This document shows, piece by piece, positions 52,401 to 63,369 of a stretch of DNA of 64,000 nt. The notes under the pieces are model-generated. The model saw nothing but the letters and a program-made list of their open reading frames with translations, was not told the origin of the DNA and ran no database searches. Within the stretch, counting starts at the first letter, position 1. Every line of letters starts with the position of its first letter. This stretch comes from Prorocentrum cordatum (Eukaryota; Sar; Dinophyceae; Prorocentrales; Prorocentraceae): positions 72,001 to 136,000 of the forward strand of contig CAUYUJ010014356.1 of NCBI GenBank assembly GCA_963575745.1. Reading direction: 5' to 3'. Made by a program: the position numbers and the translations under genes.

Positions 52401-53204
52401 TTGGGGGGCCTATTTCTTCAGATTATATCGTATATACGCACATGTGCAGAACCATATGCAAGCATGAAGGAACGAACAACTCCGGATAACTACACTGGGA
52501 ACCAACAACAACATACGCCGCTCTGCAATAATGTGCAAATGCACTGGATTCCGTGTGGAGTTTGAACAAGTTCTTATACATTTCTGAAGAAATCAACCAT
52601 TGAAACACCAACGGTGTTTTAGCAATTCGGTGTGTTGGAACCTGTGTGGTAATCACTTGTAAATCCCGTGTGGTGGTTGGACCTGGGATCGCGATCTGCG
52701 TGAAGTGCGCGTCCCATGTAGGTTCAGATACGTGGGGATGTTCCGAGCGAGACGATCAGACAAAAGCCAGGACGGGAACACCAATAATAGCCTCTTGGCT
52801 TGAATTCCCCAACACGGTGCGCGTGATACTATGAAATACGCCCATAGCTATCTGTGTACAGTTATAGATGCGCATTCGCAATCAACTTGGTACATTAAGC
52901 CGCATCAATGCGTTGTTGTCTTTGTATCATCCGCTCGCTTCTAGTCATGCGACAGATTAAATACGAGGTGATTTAACATAAACAATCGGAATCAATCAAA
53001 CCACAACGCGATCCCACTGAACCGTTTTCCTGTATCCACCTCCTCCGTCCGCCTCCTACGTCATTACCTTTCTCTTCATCTGAAATCCTTCGCCCCTTCC
53101 TTCTTGAAAACAACTCTTGTCTCCCACCGATAATCATCAACCTGAACAGGCACGAGCGGGAAGAAACAATTGGTGCCCACACGGACCGTAAAACCAATAC
53201 AAAC

Positions 53205-53700
53205 AAACAATGGAGAGGACGACGAGCAGGAAGCGGACGAGGAGCAGGACAACGTGGAGGACGAAGGGGAATCGAGGATGACCGGCACGACGCGGAGAAA
53301 GACACGGCCCAAGGGCAATGAGAAGGAGTACGATGGCAACGAACACGAGAAGGAGTCGGACGGCGTGATCGACACGGATGGGTAGGAGGACGACAGCGTG
53401 AAGACGAGGAGGACTGCGCGGATAAGTATGGGGGAATCGGGGAGGACGAGGAGAGGAGGACGACAGCGTGAAGACGAGGAGGACAGTGAAGCGGGGAATC
53501 GGGGAATCGAGGACGAGTTTGGCCAGGATGACGAGTAGGACAAGGCGGGAGAAAACAACAACGACAGGGAGGACGATTAGGAGAAACTGTGAGGAACAGC
53601 GTGGATGACAATGAGAAGGGCAGAAAGGGACGGCGGTCGACAAAGAGGAGGAGGAGGACGACGAAGAAAAGGGGGAGGAGGAACGCAAGGAGAAGGGCTG
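53205..53700. repeat. GAGGACGA-type low-complexity region
   Basis: Degenerate GAC/GAGG units; includes a direct repeat GGAGGACGACAGCGTGAAGA at 53387 and 53456. Confidence 0.8.
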
Positions 53701-55515
53701 TGAGGAAGGAAGTGGGGGTTCCTTGGGCCCTTTCGGGGCTGTCCTGAGCCTGCTGGGGCCGTCTGGGGCTGTCTCGGAGCATCTTGTGAGCCTCTCGATT
53801 GGCTTTCGTGGTCTTCTTGGGGGTGCCTGGGGCATTCTTTGGCTGTCTGAGCGTGCCTTGGGGTTTCTTCTAAGTCGGGCATGTTCCTACAGGCAGATTG
53901 TGTAAGAAAATAAGACATATTCCAAACATATTCAAAAATGATCCACTATATTCAAACATTCGTCCCCATACGATTGTTCTATTATGTTTGAATTTTGCTC
54001 CTGTAGAGGGACGTGCCCGACATGAGGTTTCTTGAGGGCCCTTTTGGGCCGTCCCTCGCCCTCTTGGGCCATCGTGCGTTTTTCTTATGGGTGCAGATAG
54101 CAGAACTTTGACAGTGTGCAGAACTCTGAGACAGTACGCAGAGCTTTGACACAGTGTGCAGGAAATGGTAGGAATCAGGGCTGGGACTAGGCGCTGTTTT
54201 TCGTGCTGTGTTCGTTTTGTTGTTCGTTTTTCTCTACCTGCTTTCCTGTACCTTCCTCCCAAAACGTAAGACAAAACACGGCCGGAGTCGAGCAACACAG
54301 CGTTTAGGTCCAGCCGGAATCCCCTCCTTCTGTCTCTAGGCTCGCTGGCACCGGACACCGCGCTGCTCAGGGCCGCGTCCGGAGCGCGCACCACGCGCAG
54401 ACTCAAAACTCCGCCCCCCTCCAGCGAGGCCCGAAGAGGCGAACACAGCTGAAATGATGACATCAGAGGGAAGCCCCCCCAATCAGCGCATGGTTTGAGG
54501 AGGAGGCGGAGGAGGAGGAGGAGGAGGAGGCGGAGGAGGAACGGGAGGAAAGGGAGGAAAGGGAGGAGGAGGAGGAGGAGGAGGAGGAGGAGGAGGAGGA
54601 GGAGGAGGAGGAGGAGGAGGAGGGGGAGGAGGAGGAGAAGGAGGGGGGGGAGGGGAGGAGGAGGAGGAGGAGGAGGAAGAGGAGGAGGAGGAGGCGGAGG
54701 AGGAGGAACAGGAGGACCCTGCCACTCGGAGCCCTCGATGGAGCTCCTCGTGGGGCCACGGGGCGTGTGAGGGCTGTGCTCAGGGAGCAGCAGGGAGCGG
54801 CCGCCCCGAGAAGAAGCACCCCGACGAGCGAAGGCGTTTTTCCTAAGCGCACCCAGGGGAGGGATCGAACAGGGCAGGGCTGCTCAGTAAACGCCCAGGG
54901 CCGCCCTTGGCGGCGAGCGAGGGGGGGGGGAATGAGAGGGAGAAGGCCTTCTCAGAAGGCGGCGGGACTTCTCAGAAGCCCTCGCGCCTTCTGGGAAGTC
55001 TTCTGTGCCTTCGGGGGAGGGCTCAGACACATTCTCTCCCGAGGCTGGGGGACCTCCGAGCCTTCTGAGAAGACCCTGTCCTTCTCACTTCCCCCCCCTC
55101 GCTCGCCGCCAACGCGTAGTAGACGCCAGTTGTGCGGGTCGGGGTGCTTTTTTTGTTTCCTTTATGTCGGGCGTGTCCCCCTACAGGGGGAGCTTCGACG
55201 AAACATTGAAGATACACCAAAAATGCACCAAACCGATACAACATACTCAAAACATAGTCCCCAGATTATCTTCGGAGTATTGTTTGACTATTTTGGAGAT
55301 GTTCTCAATTCTTCGTCGAAGATCCCCTTGTAGGGGGGACAGGCCCGACATAACCCCCGGAGTGCTGGAGCCGAGCGAGCGGCGGTGCGCGGAGGGCCCC
55401 CGGGGGGGCCCGCGCGGTGGGTCGCGCCCACGTGCGGCCACGGAGCGTCGGAGGGCTGCGTGCCGCAGGGGGGCGCACGCCAGGGGGGGCTCGGGGACGC
55501 ACAGAGAACTGGGCA
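53577..55515 (-). CDS. Multi-exon gene broken by A, G and A elements, unknown function
   Basis: Pieces on the minus strand: about 55515-55353 (Arg/Pro-rich, ends SLGSSTPG); 55146-55113 (ETKKAPRPAQLA); about 54890-54720 (FTEQPCPVRSLPWVR, hydrophobic VGVLLLGAAAPCC, LTRPVAPRGAPS); a GGA-derived Leu/Ser tract; about 54446-54021 after acceptor CATTTCAG (LRVVRAPDAALSSAVSG, FRLDLNAVLLDSGRVLSYVLG, TKRTQHEKQR); about 53863-53577 (TPRHAQTAKECPRHPQ). Removing A copy 12 (GGG|GTTATG to AAAG|GAAAC, GT-AG), G copy 2 and A copy 11 each keeps the frame. An internal ATG at 54463 overlaps an upstream TGA, so it may be two genes instead of one. Confidence 0.6.
53720..53870 (-). repeat. Degenerate repeat R copy 5
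   Basis: GGGCTGTCTTGG-type units, coding on the minus strand in the gene above. Confidence 0.5.
53875..54020 (+). mobile_element. TIR element A copy 11
   Basis: 146 bp, intact ends, flanks GGGGTTTCTTC and GAGGTTTCTTG. Confidence 0.8.
54101..54162. repeat. Three 20-21 bp tandem units
   Basis: AGAACTTTGACAGTGTGC and two variants. Confidence 0.8.
54500..54715. repeat. GGA satellite
   Basis: GGA and GGAAAG units. Confidence 0.95.
54908..55112 (+). mobile_element. TIR element G copy 2
   Basis: TTGGCGGCGAGCGAGGGGGG to CCCCCCTCGCTCGCCGCCAA, over 30 bp of TIR with GAATGAGA and mirror inside. Flanks CAGTAAACGCCCAG and TAGTAGACGCCAG. Confidence 0.8.
55167..55348 (+). mobile_element. TIR element A copy 12
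   Basis: 182 bp, intact ends with a duplicated core. Confidence 0.75.
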
Positions 55516-55640
55516 CAGATCCCAGGATTCCCCGTATGTTCGAATATTTTCTGGCTTTTCCTCTGCCCCCCTCCCCCCCCTCAGTTTTCTGTGTCTTCTT
55601 GGATCTTCCTGGCGATGAATTGTGTCCGTGTGTTTTTGTT
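55490..55640 (+). mobile_element. Dispersed repeat M copy 5
   Basis: GGGCACAGATCCCAGGATTCC head, TTTTCTGGCTTTTCC core, CCTGGCGATGAATTGTGTCC tail. Confidence 0.6.
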
Positions 55641-55749
55641 CATCTGCTGATGCATGCATGTTGACATGGCAGGAGCCACCCGCAGACGCGGCGACCGGTG
55701 GGTTGAACAGCACGCCCAACGACGGAGACGAGAGTCGCCACACCACCTG

Positions 55750-55886
55750 CATCTCACGGGCGATGTCTGAGCCATCCGGATCGCTGGCATCGGGGGGGAG
55801 AGGCAAGGAGGGGGAGGCGGCATCGGGGGGAAGGAGGAGTGACGCGGGGCGCCGTGGATTCAGAACGAGGGCCCCAAATTCAGGAT
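55750..55886 (-). CDS. Internal exon, unknown protein
   Basis: A textbook acceptor (TTGTTGTTTCTCCCCAG) and donor (ATGCAG|GTGGTG) bound a frame reading HPEFGALVLNPRRPA, LLLPPDAASPS and DPDGSDIAREMQ. The start resembles the V-type exons at 12.4 and 37.9 kb. The plus strand is also open over 55622-56380 with a protein-like frame, which I reject as shadow because of these splice sites, though not with certainty. Confidence 0.5.
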
Positions 55887-56123
55887 GGCTGGGGAGAAAC
55901 AACAATATCAAGAAAGTGAACTTTCGGGGTCGACGGCCGATGACACTCCCATGGCGAGCGACAAGGCGCAAGGGGCGGCGCCGGAAACGGGCAGTAAACG
56001 CCCACAACCCAGTCGAACCTCGATCCTGTATCGGCGCCGCCACCCGTCTGTGGAACGTGCTCGAGACATACACCAGGCCGTATCGTCGGCCATGGGACTC
56101 TGGGTATACACGCCCCGGCTTCC

Positions 56124-56492
56124 TCACCCGTGGGATGCTGGAGCGGCTATGCACCGAAATCCGTCGCCGAGTTCAGTGGCTCCTTGGCCGGCCAAGCGGT
56201 GTGGTGCACTTCTGCGCCGGCGGCTGGGCAGAGTCACCGCGCTGGCGAGAAAGCGAAGCGGGGCTGCGGTGTGGTGCGCACGTCGGGCCGCTCCAGGGCC
56301 CGGCGGCCCCTGGCAGAAGAAAGCCGCGGGGGGGAAGCCCGAGCCCGCCGCACGCCTCGAGGGACCCCAGGCGAGAGTGACCTCTGGTGCGCGGTTCTGT
56401 CGGGAGCGACGAGGAGGGCCAAGAGCCCATGGGGAGAGCAATACATAACCATGCTCGCGTCGTGGAACATCAGGAGGGCCGGGTTTGGGCAT
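56124..56492 (-). CDS. Coding-like region, frame unresolved
   Basis: All three minus frames are open and protein-like over GC-rich sequence; L-type sequence (GAGAGTGACCTCTGGTGCGC) lies at 56377. No splice signal decides. Confidence 0.25.
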   Translation of the reverse strand: MPKPGPPDVPRREHGYVLLSPWALGPPRRSRQNRAPEVTLAWGPSRRAAGSGFPPAAFFCQGPPGPGAARRAHHTAAPLRFLASAVTLPSRRRRSAPHRLAGQGATELGDGFRCIAAPASHG

Positions 56493-56793
56493 TGTCGGCT
56501 TCTGGAAATCCTGGCCTGGCCAGGGGATTAGTCATCAAATAACGATGAAGGATGAAAAACAGGTCCTCGGAACGGGTCGGGACTTCTGGGGGCGCCGTAT
56601 TGAACAACTCAAGATAGCGCATGGCTAGGTACGTGCATCCAAATGCGCCGATGGTCCATGCCGTCGGTGAGGCTCCCAGCGATTACGTGTAATACCTGCC
56701 CCTGGGCTATTCGCTCGTGTCGTCGTCTCCAACTTTCGGGGGTCGCAGGGGGAGGGGGAGGGGGGGGGAAACCCTGTAGGCCAGCACGAAAAA

Positions 56794-57344
56794 GTTCACT
56801 CTGGAGAAGGTTCCCTCCTATGATTGGGAAGGACAGCATCGGACCCGCTCAGGAGGGAAACGTTGACCTTATGATGTTCCCATCGTACTTACGGACCGCA
56901 TCCCAGAAATAAGTTCGAGCACCCAGAAAAGTATCGAAACCATGTCGAACGAGTATCGCCTCCCAAGGCTGGACGCGTGAAAGCCTGAAAGTGTTGGTAC
57001 TTTCCTGGTGCTCGAAATGTTTCTGGTGATCAGGTTAAAGTAGGTTGGCCCATCATAACGTTGACCTGGAATCGGCGATGCATCGCCGAGAGATCTTCTC
57101 GGGTCGGGCGAAAGGGGGGGATAGCAAAGGGGGGGTTTGAGAATCAGCTCACGTAGCTGATTTCCCGGCGCCTCCCGGCGCCGGAGGCGGCTATGTATCG
57201 AGGAATGGGCCCCTCGGTGGGGCCGAAACCAGCTGCATGCAGCAAATTTCGTAACCCCCCGTTTCCCAATCCCCCCCTTTCGTCCGGCCCGAGCATCGCC
57301 GAGAGATCTTCGACAAACCCCGCGATCGTGAAAAAAAAAGCCAC
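56794..57344 (-). CDS. Gene broken by C and E elements, unknown
   Basis: The minus frame runs FTIAGFVEDLSAM to C copy 4, HRRFQV to E copy 5, then NVSLLSGSDAVLPNHRREP and a stop near 56794. Both joins collapse exact direct repeats of 19 and 10 bp. At E copy 5 the junctions are CCAG|GTCAAC and ATAAG|GTCAAC, a canonical GT-AG intron. A second frame in the last part (ATG at 56839 to TGA at 56609, 76 residues, ELFRAGLQGFPPPPP) is also protein-like, so the end of the gene may lie at 56609. Confidence 0.55.
56870..57057 (+). mobile_element. TIR element E copy 5, exact 10-bp target duplication
   Basis: TATGATGTTCCC to GGCCCATCATA; ACGTTGACCT at 56860-56869 and 57058-57067. Confidence 0.85.
57099..57292 (+). 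mobile_element. TIR element C copy 4, exact 19-bp target duplication
   Basis: TCGGGTCGGGCGAAAGG to CCTTTCGTCCGGCCCGA; GCATCGCCGAGAGATCTTC at 57080-57098 and 57293-57311. Confidence 0.9.
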
Positions 57345-57440
57345 GTTCCCGGGCGGGGCGTGCTACCCCCGTGCTTGCGGCCGGGGACTTTTGGATCGCG
57401 TGCCCCTCCGCCGGTTCTGGCCCACCACGCTTCGGCGAGA

Positions 57441-57613
57441 CAGGCTACAGGGCAGTTTTTAATACATGGGATGTTTCAAACTATAGGATTTTAAATACGT
57501 GGTTAACTTATGAATAAATGTATGCATGAGCTCATCATTGTTTTTAATACTGAATCCCTGCATTTTTAATACATGATCCGCACGCGGAACATGTATTGAA
57601 AACGGCACTGTAC
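57441..57613. mobile_element. AT-rich TIR element
   Basis: 22-bp TIR TACAGGGCAGTTTTTAATACA and mirror ending GCACTGTA; interior AT-rich with TTTTTAATAC repeats. 57614-57960 holds TTAGATAAGGA short repeats and no clear gene. Confidence 0.75.
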
Positions 57614-57974
57614 GGTGGGGGCATTAGATAAGGAACCCTTAGATAAGGAGTCCAGGGTCTGGAGGCCGGCGGATCTCCAACCGAGGCTTGGCCATGGATA
57701 TATCACCGCCGCCCTGATCAGGTAAGGAATCCACCAGGGTCCGCAGCCTCCTGGTCACATTGCTTAACCAACGCCCCCACCGTATTCGTTTCCCAGTCCC
57801 GGAGCTTCAACATCCCGAGCGGTCCCCTGACTCCCACACCGCGGAGCGGAGCGATACGCTATCCGTTGAGGGGCAACGACAGGGGGGACTGGCACAGGGG
57901 CGGACACATCGGCCTGGAATCGGTGGCCAATCCTCACGTTTCTGGGCGGGGTGGGTCTCTCAGAGCCCCACCGG

Positions 57975-58050
57975 CTCTGGATGGGGAAATAATCGCCCCC
58001 CCCCCCTTGGATCCGCTGGCGGGGTCGGGCACGTGCTGTCGGAACGGGTG
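57975..58050 (-). mobile_element. Dispersed repeat D copy 2
   Basis: Reverse complement of 34556-34630. Confidence 0.6.
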
Positions 58051-58059
58051 GAGGGGGGT

Positions 58060-58190
58060 TGGAGGAGGAGGAGGAGGAGGAGGAGGAGGAGGCGGAGGAG
58101 GAGGAGGAGGAGGAGGAGGATAAGGAGGGGGAGGGGGAGGGGGAGGTGGAGAGGAAGGAGGAGGAGGAGGTGGAGAAGGGGGGGGGGCAT
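58060..58190. repeat. GGA and GGGGGA satellite
   Basis: GGA units then GGGGGA. Confidence 0.95.
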
Positions 58191-58299
58191 GGGCGAGCTC
58201 CGTCGAAGGTTAGGCGCCCACCCCGAGATTAATATGCCCCCCCAAAGTAGGGGTCGAGGCCCCCCCCCCCCCCCCCCCGCCCCCCCCCCCCTACCCCCC

Positions 58300-58676
58300 C
58301 TTAGGCCTACCCCCCACCTCTCGTTGCCCCTGACCCTGGCGTGGCCCCTGCTCTCCCGCGAAGCCAGCCGAGGAGCAGCCGAGCCACGGCCGAGGCCACC
58401 CTCGCCGGCAGAGGGCGCGCGCGGCGCGCGCGCGCGGCACGACGCCCGCACATAGAGCAGGCGGGGGACCTGCTTGTAGCCGCGGGTCTGCTGCAGGTGC
58501 GTGCGCCACTCCTGTGGCCGGCGGGGCTTCTGGCGCGGCCCGACCTCACTGGCCAGAAGAGGACCCCCAATCCTTTGGGTGGGACCTAAGTACTTGGGAG
58601 GGCCCAAAGAAACAGGAGGGACAGGGGCTATCTTCTGCCGGTGTATCAGACCAAACCGCCTGGATGTATGATCCAT
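58300..58676 (-). CDS. N-terminal gene part, unknown
   Basis: ATG at 58676 opens a mixed frame: SRRFGLIHRQKIAPVPP, GPPKYLGPTQRIGG, EWRTHLQQTRGYKQVPRLL, then Arg/Ala-rich sequence with very high GC3. TACAAGCAG|GTCCCC could be a donor. The downstream part becomes Gly/Arg-rich and ends in C-homopolymer sequence near 58260. Confidence 0.5.
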
Positions 58677-58792
58677 GATTCGAAGACGGGTACCTCAATG
58701 AGGTCGCGCCTTATCGTGTTATTCGGGTCAAGGGGTCTTTGTGCTCGATGATAACCGACCCCTGGCAAACCATCCCCTTCCGTGGCGTTAGA

Positions 58793-59030
58793 GGCCTCCT
58801 AGGTGGGGTCCGAGTAGATGTGGTCGGAGGATCGCGCCGCGTCGGCAATGCCTCGGCGATGCATCGGCGATGTACCGGCGATGCATCGCCTACGTCGGCG
58901 ACGCATCGGCGATGTCGGCGCGGAGAACATCGGGGTCCACATCGAGACGCATCGCCGATGCTTCGCCAATGCATCGGCGATGCGGCGCGATCCTCCGACC
59001 CCATCTGCTCCGAACCCGTCTAGGAGGGCT
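58793..59030. mobile_element. TIR element T copy 2
   Basis: Same long TIR and GATGCATCGGC core as copy 1. A partial third copy lies at 60745-60860. Confidence 0.75.
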
Positions 59031-59084
59031 AGAGGCGTCCCTCTCGCCTTTCAAAAGCTCCCCTCAGGCCCCACACAGAATTGC

Positions 59085-59230
59085 GGCAGGTTCGTGCGGC
59101 GCCCGCGCGCGCAAAATGTTTGTGACACCGCGTCGACCGTTCAGCCTTGAATCGATCGCGGCCCCGGTCGTCCGGGGTTGGATGCCGTCGGGTTCCGTGG
59201 CGTCACCGTGTCCATCGGTGCTTGACCAGT
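59085..59230 (+). mobile_element. Dispersed repeat P copy 4, degraded
   Basis: CGGCAGGTTCGTG start and TGACACCGCG core; right end not clear. Confidence 0.5.
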
Positions 59231-59419
59231 GACCTCATTCGGTCGGGCTCAGTGACCGCATTCCGTCGGATTCCGCCGGGCTCGGTGACGTTATCGCAGA
59301 GCTCAACCTTCAACACCCGAGCTGGCGCCGCCGGCGCGGCACCGCCGCGTGAACCTAGCGCGTACGCCTTGAAGAGGCGAGGCGAGGGGGCCCCACGCCA
59401 CGGAGCCGGGGGTGGTGCT

Positions 59420-59595
59420 CTCTCTTGAAGGGGCCCTGGGACACACACACACATAAATACACACAAATAAAAGGATCCCCCACATGTTTCAATATTTTTT
59501 GGATGTTCGCCCTCCCCCCACTTCTCATATGTTTACATATGTTCCTGGGCATCGACGATTCATCGTGTCTGTGTTTTTTTCCCTCCTGACTTCTG
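59420..59595 (+). mobile_element. Dispersed repeat M copy 6
   Basis: CCCTGGGACACACACAC head to TTCCTGGGCATCGACGATTC and CCCTCCTGAC tail. Confidence 0.65.
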
Positions 59596-59599
59596 CTGG

Positions 59600-59955
59600 C
59601 GCGCAGAGAGGGGCAAGGGGAGGAGGAGGGGGGAAGGCTTCTTAGAAGGAGATTTGCCTCTCAGGAGGCGCCGGCCCTACATCTACAGACAAGGCCCGCG
59701 CCGTCTGGGAAGCAGGGGTGCCTCTGAGAGGCCTTCCCCCCTCCCTCATACAGTCATCGGCCTGACCTAAGGAACGATAAAGAAGGAACGAAGCCCATTT
59801 TTATCCCAAGGAATAACGCATAAGGAACGACAAATAATAGATAACGCATAAGGAACTGTAAATAACGCATGTAAAACCTAAGGAACGACCGAGCCCCTTT
59901 TGAAAAGTAAGTGTTCCTTATTCAAGCCGCTCACTGTACCCCCTCCTGCGCGTGG
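59600..59955 (+). mobile_element. Repeat H copy 3 with nested TIR element
   Basis: GCGCGCAGAGAGGGG to CCCCTCCTGCGCGTGG. Inside, 59750-59939 is bounded by TACAGTCATCGGC and GCCGCTCACTGTA and is made of TAAGGAACGA short repeats. Confidence 0.6.
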
Positions 59956-60018
59956 CTGACCATCTCAGGGGCCCGAAAGGGCCCTCAGTTTGCGGCCCTC
60001 GCTGCCCCCCCCATCGTC

Positions 60019-60195
60019 TACACGCAGGGGTGACCCTGGGCAAAAGAGTGACCTCTCTCATGCGCGGCGTTTGGGGGGGCCGCGGGGGGGACCAGACGCG
60101 GGCGCGCGAGACGGTACCACCGCAGCGCCTTCGGCGATCGGCGGACACCCCGCGGGCCCGCACTCGAGGTTACTCCGGCGAAGGGTCGCTCTTGC
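60019..60195 (+). mobile_element. TIR element L copy 2
   Basis: TACACGCAGGGGTGACCC to GGGTCGCTCTTGCTG; M copy 7 abuts it. Confidence 0.65.
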
Positions 60196-60365
60196 TGAAA
60201 GGGGCCCCAGGACACACACATAAATACACACAAATAAAAATACTCACCATATTTTCCCATATTTTCTAGGTCTCTGTCTTCCCCCCCGCTTCCTATATTT
60301 TCCCACATTTTCCTGGGGATCGACGATTAATTGTGTCTGTGTGTGTTTTTCCCCTCCTGACTTGC
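60196..60365 (+). mobile_element. Dispersed repeat M copy 7
   Basis: Head CCCCAGGACACACACAT to tail CCTGGGGATCGACGATTAAT. Confidence 0.7.
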
Positions 60366-60441
60366 GTGCAGCCGAAGGGGGGTGGCGCAGCGGGGGCCTC
60401 CCGGGCGGGACTTTGCCTGTGAGCTCGGCCTCGCGCGGGTC

Positions 60442-60624
60442 GTATAGACAGTCGACCCGTCTCACAAGGGCGCTCGGCAAGGATGTAAGGGGCCATGGAC
60501 GGCCACGGTAAACCCTCGCGGGCGGGGCGGGGCCGGCGAGAGCGGCCAGGGAGGGGCCGAAAGGGAAGGATGCAAGGGCAACCTTGGGAACATTGCCCGT
60601 CCTCACCATGCGGGTTTAAGTGTA
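60442..60624 (+). mobile_element. TIR element K copy 4
   Basis: TATAGACAGTCGACCCGTC to CATGCGGGTTTAAGTGTA. 60625-61290 is GC-rich with the partial T copy and no gene I can support. Confidence 0.65.
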
Positions 60625-61295
60625 GGGGGAGGGCGGGGGCAGAAGAAGAGGGCGCGGCCACCCGACCAGTCCACAGCCGCGCGCTCGCCGAGAAGGTCAG
60701 CGCAGAGGCCTCCCGAGTCGGGGCCAGAATGCGCAGGGGCTCTGAAGGCCGCGCCGTATCGCCGATGCATCCACGACGTCACGGAGAGCCATCGCGCACC
60801 GGATCGTGCCGCATCGGCGGTGCGGCGCGATCCTGCGACCCCACCCGCTTGGGCCCCACGTGGGAGGCCTGGAGTTCGTTGGGGGGCATGTGAGAGATGT
60901 GGGGCAGGGTGGGGGAAAGGAAAGCTCGGGAAGGGGGGGGGGTCAGGGATGGGTACGGGCAGTGGGGCGCAGCGGGCGGCTCAGGGAAGCTCTCTGCGGT
61001 GGCAGGGGGGCCTCTCCATTATTGCTGCGACCCTGATTCTGCCCCTGGCTGCCGGGGGCAGCCCAGAGAAGCACGGGCGGCAGCAAGGGGTCAGTGGTCG
61101 AAGCGGGAGGAAGAACTGTGGATGTGCCTGCTGCATGTAGTGTGTTCCTCCCCTGTGCGGCCCCCTCCTAGCCCTGGAGCGCCCCAGGTTACAGCAGGAG
61201 GGCGACTAGCAAGATGTAATCGGGCCCATCAGAAATCAATCGGATGTCGGCGCGGACTTCCATTGATTGCCAATGAAGATCCACCTTAGATATGA

Positions 61296-61733
61296 CTATG
61301 TCCTTGTTCTAGATACCTCGAGGGGGCCCTCTGAACAAACATGTTCGGGCATCAGTTGTTTACACCGAGCAAGATGGCTCAGCTTAACGAGGTAATCTTG
61401 CTTGTAACTTGTACACAGGGGTAGATCATATGATGACAAGGTCAACGGCCTGCTGGCATCGTCAAACAAGATGTGGAAATATAACGGTAAATAATTACGG
61501 GTTGCCAACCCATTATCCTGAAGGCGATGCCAACGTAAGCCGCTGCCAACAAGAAGCAGAGCGAAACTCCCGGCTACCAGAATCGGCGGCTCCGATCCCG
61601 CTGCCTTCGCCTCTGCCCTCATCGGCCGCGCACGAGCACGAGGACCCTGCTGGACTCTGCTGAGAAGCACGCACGTGCGATCACACATCAGGACGGGCAG
61701 GCACTGGGGTGGCGCCTCCAGCCACTTTCGCAA
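61296..61733 (-). CDS. 145-residue protein with one membrane segment, unknown
   Basis: A continuous minus frame to TAG at 61296. It starts [15 protein letters not shown]-like with a TTG codon; the first ATG is at 61676 (ATG TGT GAT), or the exon starts at a splice acceptor. A hydrophobic stretch ([16 protein letters not shown]) fits one transmembrane helix. The rest is mixed and Tyr/Leu/Asp-rich ([33 protein letters not shown]) with moderate GC3, unlike satellite-derived frames. No family recognised. Confidence 0.6.
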   Translation of the reverse strand: MRKWLEAPPQCLPVLMCDRTCVLLSRVQQGPRARARPMRAEAKAAGSEPPILVAGSFALLLVGSGLRWHRLQDNGLATRNYLPLYFHILFDDASRPLTLSSYDLPLCTSYKQDYLVKLSHLARCKQLMPEHVCSEGPLEVSRTRT

Positions 61734-61936
61734 CCTCCAGTCTGCTCGCCCTGCCGTCCTCTTTCACCGCCGTCCGCCGCCGTCGACGACCAGCGGAGCA
61801 CGAGCGCGAGAACCTATGAGAAAGACAGGAAGAGATGAGACACGGACGGTCGGCCTCAGGAGCGGGATGTGCGCACGCACGAGGTGGGCTCCACTGCAGC
61901 GTGCAGCAGGCAGGTGACCCGAGAGACCGCAGACAG

Positions 61937-63250
<1,314 letters not shown>

Positions 63251-63257
63251 GGGAGAA

Positions 63258-63345
63258 AGAGATAGAGAGAGTGAATTGGAGAGAGGAGGAGAAAGAGAGA
63301 GAGAGAGAAAGAAAGAAGAGAGAGAGAGAGAGAGAGAACAACAAC
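63258..63345. repeat. GA satellite
   Basis: GAGAGA and GAAAGA units. Confidence 0.95.
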
Positions 63346-63369
63346 AAAGAAATATACATAACAAGAAAA

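Noticed and set aside
55622-56380. 252-residue plus-strand frame with tryptophan- and arginine-rich protein-like sequence
   Set aside because: It overlaps a minus exon with textbook splice sites at both ends. I cannot exclude it fully; transcript data would decide.
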